Source of the DNA: JAQBDA01 sp963709875
GTDB taxonomy: Bacteria > Chloroflexota > Anaerolineae > Anaerolineales > UBA4823
Assembly: GCA_963709875.1 (NCBI GenBank)
Contig: CAVPYB010000001.1
Coordinates: 62,001-126,000, forward strand
Direction of reading: 5' to 3'
Length of the DNA: 64,000 bases
This document shows positions 17,454 to 26,122 of this stretch, piece after piece. A model generated the notes under the pieces. That model saw nothing but the letters and a program-made list of their open reading frames with translations, searched no databases and had not been told where the DNA came from. Made by a program: the position numbers and the translations under genes. Numbering within the stretch: the stretch's first letter is position 1; each line of letters begins with the position of its first letter.

Positions 17454-19307
17454 TTATTCGGCCTTCACTTCGTCTTCTTCAGGGACGAATACTTCCTGCT
17501 CGTCGGCGGGTGGCTCTGTGCTGGTTTCGATTTCCTCTATCTCAGACACCTCAATTTCCTCTTCCTCGACGATTTCTTCAGGCTCATCCGCCGGGGCGTC
17601 CTCGATCTCTTCTTGCTCTACGACGGCGTCTACGACGGCGTCTGCGACGGGCTCGGCGATGACATCTTCCTCAACAGGAGCTTCCTCTTCCACAACGGCT
17701 TCTTCAACCTCCACCGCCGGGACATCCTCGATCGCTTCTTGCTCTACGACGGCGTCTGCGACGGCGTCTGCGACGGGCTCGGCGATGACATCTTCCTCAA
17801 CAGGAGCTTCCTCTTCCACAACGGCTTCTTCAACCTCCACCGCCGGGACATCCTCGATCGCTTCTGCGTCTACGACGGCCTCTGCGACGACATCTTCTTC
17901 AACAGGAGCTTCTTCGCCGGTCTCAGCCGCTTCTACTTCAGTCACAGCCTCTTCAGCTTCGACGGCTGCCATCTCCTCTACAGGAGCTTCTTCAAGGGCT
18001 TCGCCGACCTGTTCTGCCATATCGACCGGTTCTTCCACATCCTTTGGAAGTTCGCCGCTGTCCTTGGCTTCCTGCGCTTCAACCACTTCTTCAGCAAGCG
18101 CCATCTTCCAGTCCAGGTCCGAATAGGCAGCCGAGTCGACTTTTCGCAGGCTCAAACCGATGCGGCGGCGCTCCGGGTCGATCTTGATCACTCTCAAGGT
18201 GACCACATCGCCTTCCTGCACGACCTCTTTGGGATGGTTGATGCGGTGTTCACTCAGCTCGGAGACATGGATCAGACCTTCCAGATTCTCATCCAGCCGG
18301 GCGAAAGCACCGAATTTGGTGAGATGCGTCACCTTGGCCTCGATCAGCTGGCCTTCTTTGAGATGTTCGACCTGCTTCAGCCACGGATCGGGCAGCAGTT
18401 GACGGATCGATAGACCGATGCGCTTGCGCTCGTAATCGATGCTGATTACTTTAACATCTACTTCCTGTCCCACCTTGAGCACTTCGCTGGGATGGTTAAT
18501 GCGCTCCCAGGAGATCTCAGATAGGTGCACCAGCCCGTCAGCGCCGTCGATATTGACGAAGGCGCCAAAGTCTGCCACGCTGGTCACCCGACCGGGGCGT
18601 ACATCGCCCTCGTTCAGGTCTTCCAGCAGCCGATCCTTCAGTGTCTCGCGCGTCTCTTGCAAGGCTGCCTTCTCAGACAAGATCAGGCGGCGGCGCTCTC
18701 GATCCACTTCTATCACCCGCACTTTAATCGGCTCACTTACCATCTTGCCCCAGCGCTGGTCGGGTGTATCGCCGGTTACCGACGCCCGCCTGACCAGACT
18801 TACCTGCGATGCAGGGACGAAGCCGCGCAGACGCCCCAGTGGGACCAGCAAGCCGCCTTTATTGAACCCGATGATCTTGCTTTCGAAGTTCATCGAAGAC
18901 GAGAGCAGCTCCTCAGCTTTCTCCCAGTCTTTCTCTTCGCGAGCACGACTGTACGAGAGGACGACATTCCCATTCGAGTCTTCCGGGGTCAGCACATAGA
19001 CCGGTATTTCCAGTCCTACTTCGAAGACCTCACGTTCCTCGTCTGGGATCTGCTCCAGCTCTCGACCAGAGAGCACGCCCTCCGATTTCGTGCCGACACT
19101 GACCAGGATCTCGTTCTCGCCAATCGTGGCAATCACACCGGTACGGATTTCGCCTTGTTTGGGAAAATCCAACCCCAGGCCCTCTTCTTCTAAGAGGGTT
19201 TCCATTGATGCAGTTTCTGGGGCTGCCTTTGGTTCAGCTTTTTCTCCATCCAACTGCTTGCTTTCAGGTTCCTCCCCCTGCCCGCTACGGACTTCTTGTT
19301 GATCCAT
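17454..19307 (-). CDS. rpsA: 30S ribosomal protein S1-like protein with long acidic repeat tail
   Basis: 617 residues. Four S1 RNA-binding domains occupy about residues 50-390; the third and fourth are the most typical (GRVTSVADFGAFVNIDGADGLVHLSE; VTHLTKFGAFARLDENLEGLIHVSEL). A tail of about 220 residues follows, made almost only of Glu, Ala, Val, Asp and Pro, including a 42-residue unit present in two near-identical copies and a decayed third (see the repeat at 17612-17930). S1 helps the ribosome capture mRNA. The tail is strongly negative and likely disordered; its role is unknown. A good promoter (TTGCCA, 17 bp, TATAAT) lies upstream. It is divergent from the chelatase gene. Confidence 0.93.
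   Translation of the reverse strand: MDQQEVRSGQGEEPESKQLDGEKAEPKAAPETASMETLLEEEGLGLDFPKQGEIRTGVIATIGENEILVSVGTKSEGVLSGRELEQIPDEEREVFEVGLEIPVYVLTPEDSNGNVVLSYSRAREEKDWEKAEELLSSSMNFESKIIGFNKGGLLVPLGRLRGFVPASQVSLVRRASVTGDTPDQRWGKMVSEPIKVRVIEVDRERRRLILSEKAALQETRETLKDRLLEDLNEGDVRPGRVTSVADFGAFVNIDGADGLVHLSEISWERINHPSEVLKVGQEVDVKVISIDYERKRIGLSIRQLLPDPWLKQVEHLKEGQLIEAKVTHLTKFGAFARLDENLEGLIHVSELSEHRINHPKEVVQEGDVVTLRVIKIDPERRRIGLSLRKVDSAAYSDLDWKMALAEEVVEAQEAKDSGELPKDVEEPVDMAEQVGEALEEAPVEEMAAVEAEEAVTEVEAAETGEEAPVEEDVVAEAVVDAEAIEDVPAVEVEEAVVEEEAPVEEDVIAEPVADAVADAVVEQEAIEDVPAVEVEEAVVEEEAPVEEDVIAEPVADAVVDAVVEQEEIEDAPADEPEEIVEEEEIEVSEIEEIETSTEPPADEQEVFVPEEDEVKAE
17612..17930 (-). repeat. 126-bp tandem repeat inside the S1 acidic tail
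   Basis: The segment at about 17612-17743 recurs at about 17738-17869 with a period of 126 bp (42 codons) and only a few mismatches; a shorter, diverged third copy runs to about 17930. The exact multiple of three keeps the reading frame, so copy number can vary without breaking the protein. Confidence 0.9.
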
Positions 19308-19345
19308 AAAAATACTTGCTCCAAGTTAATTAAGGTATGGGGCAC

Positions 19346-19374
19346 ATTATAAAGCGGATGTACGAACTTGGCAA
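19346..19374 (-). promoter_or_regulatory. Promoter of the S1 gene
   Basis: On the minus strand TTGCCA (19374-19369), a spacer of exactly 17 bp, and a perfect TATAAT (19351-19346). Confidence 0.85.
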
Positions 19375-19401
19375 CCTTTGTGAAAAGATTGAGAACTCGA
19401 T

Positions 19402-19407
19402 TATAAT
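19402..19407 (+). promoter_or_regulatory. -10 box of the chelatase gene
   Basis: A perfect TATAAT with transcription expected near 19414, leaving a leader of about 13 bases before ATG 19427. No clear -35. Confidence 0.5.
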
Positions 19408-19426
19408 GTGACGGCGAGAGCCAAAA

Positions 19427-21477
19427 ATGCCGCCGATTTATCCTTTTACTGCTATTGTCGGGCAAGAACGCATGAAGCGTGCCCTGGTTTTGAACGCGGT
19501 GGACCCCCGCATTGGGGGCGTTCTTATCCGCGGCGAGCGCGGCACAGCCAAGTCCACCGCGGCGCGCGCCCTGGCGGCGCTGCTGCCACGCGTGGCGGTG
19601 GTCAGTGACTGCCGCTTTGGCTGCGACCCTGACCGGCCAACAACCTGGTGCACCGACTGCCGCGAGCGAGTCGCCAAAGACGAGTCTCTCCCGGTCGAGC
19701 TGCGCACAACCCCCTTCGTCAACCTGCCCGTGTCAGCCACAGAAGACCGCGTGGTCGGCACGCTAGATATCGAGAAAGCCATTCAGAAAGGCGAGCGCCA
19801 TTTCGAGCCCGGCGTGCTGGCATCCGCAAACCGCGGTCTGCTGTATATCGATGAGGTAAACCTGCTCGACGATCACGTGGTTGACCTGCTCCTAGACTCG
19901 GCTGCCATGGGGATGAATATCGTCGAGAGAGAAGGTATCTCCTTCTCTCATCCGGCGCGTTTCATCCTGGTGGGTACGATGAACCCGGAGGAGGGCGACC
20001 TGCGCCCGCAACTGCTGGACCGCTTCGCCCTGTCTGTGGACATCCACGGCATCCGCGATGCCCGGGAGCGGGTGATGATCATCGAGCGCAACCTGGCGTT
20101 CGAAAGCGCGGCGGACGATTTCCGCCAGGAATGGCTTCCGAGAGAGGAAGAACTCTCCCATAATATCGAGCGCGCCCGCACCCTGATCGAGCAGGTGGAT
20201 TACACTCGCCGCGATCTACTGTCGATCGCTGGGCTAAGCTCTTCACTGAATGTAGACGGTCACCGTGCCGATCTGGTCATCCTGAAGACTGCCCGGGCAC
20301 ACGCCGCATTCGAGGGTCGCAATTCGATCACCGACCGGGATATCGCCCTGGCAGCCGAGTTGGCGCTGCCGCACCGCATCAAGCGCGGCCCGTTCTACCA
20401 GGCGGAGATCAGCATGGAAGACCTGCAGGAGCGCATCGAACAGCTCCAGGGGGCAACTGCCGGCAGCGGGGAGCCCGAGATGGTCCCCGATGAACGGGAG
20501 CAGGCGGAAAGCTACGAAAAAAAAAAGCCGTAAGCCAGGAGATTCGGGAAGAGGTCTCTAGCCCGCAGTCTTCCAAGCCTTCCAACCAGCAGGTCTTCGA
20601 CTCCGGCACTGCCAACTGGTGGGAAGGCGGCGAGAAAGTAAAGATCGGCCAATCCTTCGTCCCCCGCAAGATCGAAAACCCATTGGATAAAATGACCCGC
20701 CGGCATGGTGGGCGGCGATCGCGTACCCGCACTGACCGCAAGCGCGGCCGGTACGTACAGGCGCGCCCCTCGCCGGGCAAAGCGGACGACCTGGCTTTCG
20801 ACGCCACCCTGCGCGCTGCCGCCCCGTTCCAGAAGCAGCGCAGCGAGCAGCGTAAACGCGTCGCCTTCGCCATCCGTTCCAACGATTATCAGAAGAAAGT
20901 GCGCGTGAAGAAAGCCGCCAACCTGGTGCTGTTCGTGGTGGACGCATCCTGGTCTATGGCGGTCGCCGAAAGGATGGCAGCCACCAAGGGGGCTATCCTC
21001 TCCCTGCTGACCGACGCCTACCAGCGTCGCGACCGGGTGGGGTTGATCGTCTTCCAGAAGGACCGTGCCACCCTGGTGCTGACCCCCACCAACTCCATCC
21101 AGCTCGCTCAGCGCGCCCTGGCGGATATCCCGGTTGGCGGCAAGACACCCCTCTCGGCAGGCTTGTTCCTGGCACACCAGATCGTGCAGAAGGAGCGCAT
21201 CGTCCATCCCGATGTGATGCCGCTGATCATTCTGCTCACCGATGGAGCGGGGAACGTAGCCATGAGCAATATGCCGCCGCAGGAGGAGTCCCATCGCATC
21301 GCCGAGCAAATCTCCGAAGATGAAATCCGCAGTGTAGTGATCAATATGGAACATGCAGCATTCGACCAGGGTCTGGCGCAAACCCTGGCCGAACACCTGG
21401 AAGCTCCCTGCTATACCTTGAGCGAGCTGAAAGCCGAGGCTCTATACCGGCGCGTGCGTGAAGAGATGGTGAGCTGA
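19427..21477 (+). CDS. Magnesium/cobalt chelatase-type AAA (I) plus VWA (D) protein, frame interrupted at an A10 run
   Basis: The first 360 residues are a ChlI/BchI-type AAA+ ATPase: Walker A GERGTAKST, Walker B LLYIDEVNLLDDHVVDLLLD and the HPARFILVGTMNPEEGDLRPQLLDRF sensor. The frame ends at 20533, but in the next frame (AVSQEIREEVSSPQSSKPSN...) an acidic/basic linker and a VWA domain follow (VLFVVDASWSMAVAERM with a MIDAS-like DxSxS in which the last position is Met-adjacent; LLTDGAGNVAMS) to 21477. A fused I-D subunit is common in bacteria. No large ChlH/CobN subunit is present in the window, so the metal target is unknown; such I-D pairs may also serve other MoxR-like tasks. The break lies exactly in ten As (20517-20526). 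Confidence 0.88.
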
Positions 21478-21478
21478 T

Positions 21479-22635
21479 ATGCCTTCGACGGCCAAGCGTC
21501 TGGATCTTTTCGCAGACTCGGTCATCAATAAGATGAATATCCTGGCCGAGAAGTACTCCGCGATCAACCTGGCTTCCGGCTACCCGGATTCCAACCCGCC
21601 GGAAGCGCTGCTGGCGGCTGCAGAGCGTGCCTTGCGGGGTGGCTTCAACCAGTATGCCGACCCAAGAGGTGCCCTGCCCCTGCGCCAGGCGCTGGCTGAA
21701 AAGTGCTCCCGTTTTATGGGCATGGAAATCGACGCCGCGCGGCATATCACTGTTACCTGCGGCGGAACCGAAGCCATGGCAGCCGCCATACTCAGCCTCT
21801 GCAACCCGGGCGACCGGGTGATCGTATTCTCCCCCTACTATGAAACATACTCTCCTGATATGGCGCTGGCCGGCGCAGTACCGGTGGTCGTACCGCTGCA
21901 CCCGCCGCAGTTCGCTTTCGACCCGCACGAGCTGCGCAGGGCTTTCGCTTCCGGTGCCAAGGCGCTGGTCCTGTGCAACCCGTCGAACCCCAGCGGGAAG
22001 GTCTTTTCCCCCAGGAACTGCACACCATCGCCAGCCTGGCACAGGAGTTCGATACCTTCGTGCTCACCGACGAAGTATACGAGCACATCGTATATGCCCC
22101 ACACGTCCATACCTATATATCCAGCCTGCCCGGAATGTTCGAACGCACCTTATCCTGCGGCTCGCTCTCCAAAACCTACGACATCACCGGCTGGCGGTTG
22201 GGATATGTGATTGCCCCGCCACCCCTCACAGATGCCGTACGCAAGCTTCACGACTACCTGACCCTGTGCGCCCCGGCTCCTTTACAGGAGGCGGCAGTTA
22301 CGGCTTTGGACTTCCCCGACTCGTATTACACTCAATTGCAAACGGAATATACCCGCCGCAGGGACAGCTTTCTACGCAGCCTGGACCAGGCTAACCTGAG
22401 CTACATCCCTCCACAAGGTGCATTTTTTGTGCTGGTGGATATCTCCAGGTTCGGCTTCGAAGACGACCACGCCTTCTGCCGCTGGCTGGCGGCGGAGATC
22501 GGCGTCGTTGGTGTCCCGGGTTCGTATTTCTTCCACGAGCCGGAGACCAGCTATATCCGGCTGAATTTCGCCAAGCGCGAAAGCACAATGGCCGAAGCCG
22601 GGCGGCGGTTGCTCGAGCTGCGCGATAAACCCTGA
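21479..22635 (+). CDS. PLP-dependent aminotransferase class I/II, frame interrupted
   Basis: About 385 residues in two frames. The N-terminal half has NLASGYPDSNPPEALL, FNQYADPRGALPLRQALAEK and TCGGTEAMAAAI. After a break in a C5 run (22008-22012) come FDTFVLTDEVYEHIVY (Asp and Tyr contacts to PLP), the Schiff-base lysine motif SLSKTYDITGWRLGY, and the C-terminal Arg region YIRLNFAKRE. It resembles the MalY-independent aspartate/methionine/kynurenine aminotransferase group; the substrate cannot be assigned. It starts 1 base after the chelatase stop, so the two are probably cotranscribed. Confidence 0.9.
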
Positions 22636-22648
22636 TCCGATCCCTGTT

Positions 22649-24223
22649 ATGTGGATAGCTACCCGGCTGCTTATATTCACCCTCGTCTTAATCCTGATGC
22701 TGCCGGCATGCACGGCGCAGAATCCTTCATCGTCTCTGCCGGATGCGTCCGTCACCGTTTCTCCCTCACTACCTCAGCTGAATAAAAATACCCGCACCCC
22801 TGCCCCAGAGCAGCAGCTCCCGACAGGAACCCCGACCAATCCTGTATCTATCTCCACACCGACATCCGCTCTGGACCACCCGGCGAGCGCTCCCTCACGC
22901 ACTCGTTATCGCCTGACGGCGGTATTCGACTACGAGGCTCACTATCTGCTTGTCGACGAGCAGATAATTTACACGAACAACCTGGGGCAAAACATCCCAG
23001 ATCTGCGCCTGATGGTCGACACACTGTACTACCCGGGCGTGTTCACGCTGAAGAGCATCTCCTGGGGCGATGGTCAGTCGATCGACGATTACACGACCGA
23101 AACCGGGCAGATCAGCATCCCTCTGCCCGAGCCTCTCCAGCCGGGTGCAAGCGTGGAGCTTATGCTTAACTACGAGTTGCGCCTCCCCGCACCGGTCCCG
23201 TCGGCGGAGGTGCGCCCGATCCCATTCGGCTACACCAGCCGGCAGGCCAATTTCGTAGACTGGTATCCCTTCATCCCCCCCTACATGCCTGGAAAGGGCT
23301 GGCAGGCGCATCCGGCGGGTTTCTTTGGCGAGCACCAGGTGTACGATCTGGCAGATTTCGAGGTCAGCATCAAGCTGGACGGATCACTGCCCGCCCCGAC
23401 ATCCGGCGATCAGGCGATTGGTGCGCTGCAGATCGCCGCCAGCGCCCCGGCACAGGTGGAAGGTGATTGGCGCCACTACCAGCACAAGGCGGCGCGTAAT
23501 TTCGCCTGGTCAGCCAGCCGGGAGTACCAGGTCTTCTCTGCCACCGTGGGGGAGACAACCATCCTGAGCTACGCCTTCCCCTTCCACGCCGCCGCCGGAG
23601 AGGCCGCGCTGCAGACCACAATTGAGACCCTGGAGCTGCTCAACGAGATGTACGAACCATATCCGCGGACGCTGCTTTCTCTGGTAGAGGCCGACTTCCT
23701 GGACGGGATGGAATACGACGGCATGTACTTCCTGAGCAACGGTTTTTACAATCTGTATCAAGGACAGCCCGGCGAATATCTGATCGCTATCGCCGCCCAC
23801 GAGACCGCTCACCAGTGGTTTTACGCGATGGTTGGCAACGACCAGGCTCTGGAACCCTGGCTGGATGAAGCGCTGTGTACCTATCACGAGCGCATCTATT
23901 ATGAGAAGCTGCACCCCGAAGCCCTGGATTGGTGGTGGGCATACCGGGTCAATTATTACAATCCACAGGGTTGGGTCAATGGCAGCATCTACAACCCGCA
24001 GGGATACCGTGCCTACCGGGACGCGGTATATCTGAACGGGGCAATTTTCCTGGAAGAGCTGCGCCAGCTCATCGGCGAACAGGCTTTCTTTGCATTTCTC
24101 GCGGACTATGTAACCCAATCAAAAGACAGCATTGCGACTGAGGATAGCTTCTTCAGCATTCTAGCCCGGCATTCAGAGCAAGATCTGTCTCCATTGATAA
24201 CTCAGTTTTTCCAATCCCGGTGA
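22649..24223 (+). CDS. M1-family metallopeptidase lipoprotein
   Basis: 524 residues. A lipoprotein signal ends at the lipobox LMLPAC with Cys21, then a Ser/Thr/Pro linker to about residue 85. An N-terminal beta domain as in aminopeptidase N precedes the gluzincin core: HETAHQW with His384, Glu385 and His388, and the third ligand Glu407 in WLDEALCTYHE, an HExxH-x18-E spacing. The GMEYDGM stretch matches the GxMEN-like substrate-binding loop in altered form (Glu then Tyr rather than Asn). It is an externally anchored zinc peptidase, probably used for peptide scavenging. It follows the aminotransferase by 13 bases; downstream begins the oriC-like region. Confidence 0.9.
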   Translation: MWIATRLLIFTLVLILMLPACTAQNPSSSLPDASVTVSPSLPQLNKNTRTPAPEQQLPTGTPTNPVSISTPTSALDHPASAPSRTRYRLTAVFDYEAHYLLVDEQIIYTNNLGQNIPDLRLMVDTLYYPGVFTLKSISWGDGQSIDDYTTETGQISIPLPEPLQPGASVELMLNYELRLPAPVPSAEVRPIPFGYTSRQANFVDWYPFIPPYMPGKGWQAHPAGFFGEHQVYDLADFEVSIKLDGSLPAPTSGDQAIGALQIAASAPAQVEGDWRHYQHKAARNFAWSASREYQVFSATVGETTILSYAFPFHAAAGEAALQTTIETLELLNEMYEPYPRTLLSLVEADFLDGMEYDGMYFLSNGFYNLYQGQPGEYLIAIAAHETAHQWFYAMVGNDQALEPWLDEALCTYHERIYYEKLHPEALDWWWAYRVNYYNPQGWVNGSIYNPQGYRAYRDAVYLNGAIFLEELRQLIGEQAFFAFLADYVTQSKDSIATEDSFFSILARHSEQDLSPLITQFFQSR

Positions 24224-24239
24224 TTTTCTGAACTTCTTG

Positions 24240-24600
24240 TTAATGATGAATAAATATATTGGTTCTTAATATATTCGTAGTCGTAGTAGAGGCTGTGGAT
24301 ATGTGGAGAAAGACAGGAACGAGATCAGATTGCCATACATATGGGAAGCTAAGGAAGGGAGCATCTATATACACCGTTTTTGGTGATCGATATTATCCCC
24401 ACATGCTTTGGGAGAGAAAAGCACAAAAAAGAGGGGCAGAAGAAGCTTTTGGATCAATAACAGCTATTTGGGCAATGATCAATTCATACCCCCATATATG
24501 GGGGTGGCGGGGTCGACATTAAATCGCACAAAAGAGCGAGTTTTCCCCAGAATAGACGAGTTATCCACAGATTTTGACAAGTTATCCACAGGTTAGGCTG
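24240..24600 (+). other. Candidate chromosomal replication origin (oriC)
   Basis: A gene-free, AT-richer stretch. Two perfect DnaA boxes TTATCCACA lie at 24561-24569 and 24582-24590, 21 bp apart. Near-matches are at 24294-24302 (minus strand, ATATCCACA), 24393-24401 (TTATCCCCA) and 24541-24549 (TTTTCCCCA). Reading the minus strand from the 24294 box gives a short GC-rich gap, then CTACTACGACTACGA, whose complement reads as 3'-GAT-type DnaA-trios, then a very AT-rich stretch (24241-24280) suited to unwinding. This is the layout of a basal unwinding system. A 16-bp perfect palindrome, CCCCCATATATGGGGG, is at 24489-24504, and ATATATGGGGG recurs at 24635-24645. Confidence 0.72.
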
Positions 24601-24675
24601 CCAGGGAGCATCTCACTCTTCTTGTAAGATACCGATATATGGGGGTCGTTTGGTAGAGAATCACAAAATTGGGTC

Positions 24676-24704
24676 TTGACAAAAAGGGGGTATTAGACTA
24701 TTAT
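24676..24704 (+). promoter_or_regulatory. Promoter of the regulator/transporter operon
   Basis: A perfect TTGACA (24676-24681), a 17-bp spacer and TATTAT (24699-24704). The -10 lies inside the first of four operator-like repeats. Confidence 0.82.
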
Positions 24705-24757
24705 CTAATTAGATATTCGCCTAAGTTAGACCATTGTCTAGTTAGACCATTGTCTAG
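24693..24757 (+). promoter_or_regulatory. Four tandem 16-bp operator-like repeats
   Basis: TTAGACTATTATCTAA (24693-24708), TTAGATATTCGCCTAA (24709-24724), then, after one G, two identical copies of TTAGACCATTGTCTAG (24726-24741 and 24742-24757). Each is an imperfect palindrome (TTAGAC...GTCTAA). They cover the -10 box and the likely transcription start, as expected for autorepression, most simply by the ArsR-type regulator encoded at 25007. Confidence 0.75.
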
Positions 24758-24773
24758 CACCTGGAGGAAACAG

Positions 24774-25010
24774 ATGAAAGACCAAGAGCTGACCAACGTT
24801 CACGAATACCAGAAGCGGCTTATCGAAGCCACTCGTATCGAGAGAATGATCAAGGGATCACGACCGGTGCGCCCGTCGTGGTCGGACACAATCCTCCTGA
24901 AGTTCGGCAATTCGCTGATTGCGATGGGACAGCGCATGAAGAACTTGAGCTCCGCCGCGCAAACAGCACCTGCCACCCAGAGCGCTGATTTGTCGCAGGA
25001 ATGCGCATGA
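24774..25010 (+). CDS. Small protein of unknown function, first gene of the regulator operon
   Basis: 78 residues, basic in the middle (RIERMIKGSRPVRPSW) with a weakly hydrophobic stretch (TILLKFGNSLIAMGQRM) that could be an amphipathic helix. I recognise no family. A strong ribosome-binding site (GGAGG at 24763-24767) sets ATG 24774, and the stop overlaps the next start (ATGA at 25007-25010), so it is translated with the regulator. The composition of the SWSDTILLKFGNSLIAMGQRM segment suggests a membrane-surface peptide; this is only an inference. Confidence 0.7.
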   Translation: MKDQELTNVHEYQKRLIEATRIERMIKGSRPVRPSWSDTILLKFGNSLIAMGQRMKNLSSAAQTAPATQSADLSQECA

Positions 25011-26122
25011 GTGAGGCGCAGAAAACCCAGGTAGAAACTGATCTGCAAAACTCTGTGAAGGCCTCCCCTTCTCTGAGTTGGGATATCGGCACCGCCTATG
25101 ACTTTTTCATGAGCCTGGAGGTGCTGCACAATCCGGATGAGTTCGGGCTGCGCGCATCGTGGGCGGCAGGGGTTCGCTCTAGGCTACCTGCCGATGAGCG
25201 GAAATTTCTGGAAGAAATTCAGAATTTCTTATGGATGCCGCTCCATTGGATTCGCGATCTACCGGCACCTAAAGATGCAGCCACCGCACTGTGGGCTCTA
25301 CGCCAAATGCCTGCCGAAGAACGGGTGCTGGCGATGATCAACCCTTGTGAGACGCATCAGGATATGACCGAGATGTTCCACAGGGTTGTCGAAAGGCGAA
25401 CCTGGGATAAGGGTGATCTCGACCTGGCGCGCTCGATCCTCCAAGAACATGGTAAAGGACATAAGGCCAAAGACTTTCCAGCATTCCTGGATTGGCTGAC
25501 GAAGCCAGTTGAGCTCGGTGAGATATATCTTTCAGCGCTTCAATCTTATTATGATGCATTTTTTGCCGAAGAAGAAAAACGCATCGCAATGGTGCTGCGG
25601 GACGGACTTGCCAGAGCACAGGAACTGGCGCAGCAGCTTCCCGTGCTGGACCTGCTCGTCGAGCTTTCGCAAGGCGTTCACATTGATGAGTTGGATGATG
25701 CCGAAGAATTAATTCTAGTGCCCGGTTACTGGAACACACCGCTGGTGATCTTCCCCAAAGTTGGGCCGCAAAGCTGGGTTTTCATGTTCGGAGTGCGACC
25801 GGCAGAGATGTCGCTGATGCCTGGGGAGCCGGTGCCGGATACCTTGCTGCGCGTGTTGAAGGCACTGGCAGACCCGACACGCCTGCGCATTCTGCATTAC
25901 CTGAGCCAGGAGACGATGACTCCGGCACAGCTCTCCCGCAAACTGCGCCTGCGCGCTCCGACCGTCACCCACCACCTTAAGGCGATGCGGCTCGCCGGGT
26001 TGGTCCACGTGAGCCTGGAGGCAGGTGGGGAGAAAATCTACGCTTCCCGGATGGAAGCCATCCAGTCGACCTGCTATACATTGGAAAAATACTTGCTGAG
26101 TGGGTCAGAAGAAGAAAATTAA
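25007..26122 (+). CDS. ArsR-type winged-helix regulator with large N-terminal sensor domain
   Basis: 371 residues. The last 90 form an ArsR-type winged helix (LLRVLKALADPTRLRILHYLSQETMTPAQLSRKLRLRAPTVTHHLKAMRLAGLV). The first 280 are an alpha-rich domain of the DUF5937-like sort found in ArsR proteins linked to transporters; its ligand is unknown. The CxC metal site of ArsR/SmtB is absent, so metal sensing by that site is unlikely. ATG 25007 overlaps the upstream stop, with AGGA at 24997-25000; ATG 25001 is too close to it. The gene is followed by an overlapping MFS transporter gene, which suggests regulation of efflux or uptake. Confidence 0.88.
   Translation: MSEAQKTQVETDLQNSVKASPSLSWDIGTAYDFFMSLEVLHNPDEFGLRASWAAGVRSRLPADERKFLEEIQNFLWMPLHWIRDLPAPKDAATALWALRQMPAEERVLAMINPCETHQDMTEMFHRVVERRTWDKGDLDLARSILQEHGKGHKAKDFPAFLDWLTKPVELGEIYLSALQSYYDAFFAEEEKRIAMVLRDGLARAQELAQQLPVLDLLVELSQGVHIDELDDAEELILVPGYWNTPLVIFPKVGPQSWVFMFGVRPAEMSLMPGEPVPDTLLRVLKALADPTRLRILHYLSQETMTPAQLSRKLRLRAPTVTHHLKAMRLAGLVHVSLEAGGEKIYASRMEAIQSTCYTLEKYLLSGSEEEN

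Noticed and set aside
17612..17930. CRISPR-like repeat
   Set aside because: The 126-bp unit is a coding tandem repeat within S1 with no spacers.
17385..18413. Plus-strand open frame of 342 codons opposite the S1 gene
   Set aside because: It is antisense to the repetitive acidic tail of S1. The long frame results from the repeat and codon bias, and has no ribosome-binding site or family features.
24259..24522. Plus-strand open frame of 87 codons inside the oriC-like region
   Set aside because: No ribosome-binding site, odd composition, and it overlaps the DnaA-box region; treated as non-coding.
24693..24757. CRISPR array
   Set aside because: The four 16-bp units follow each other without spacers and are palindromic; no cas gene is present.
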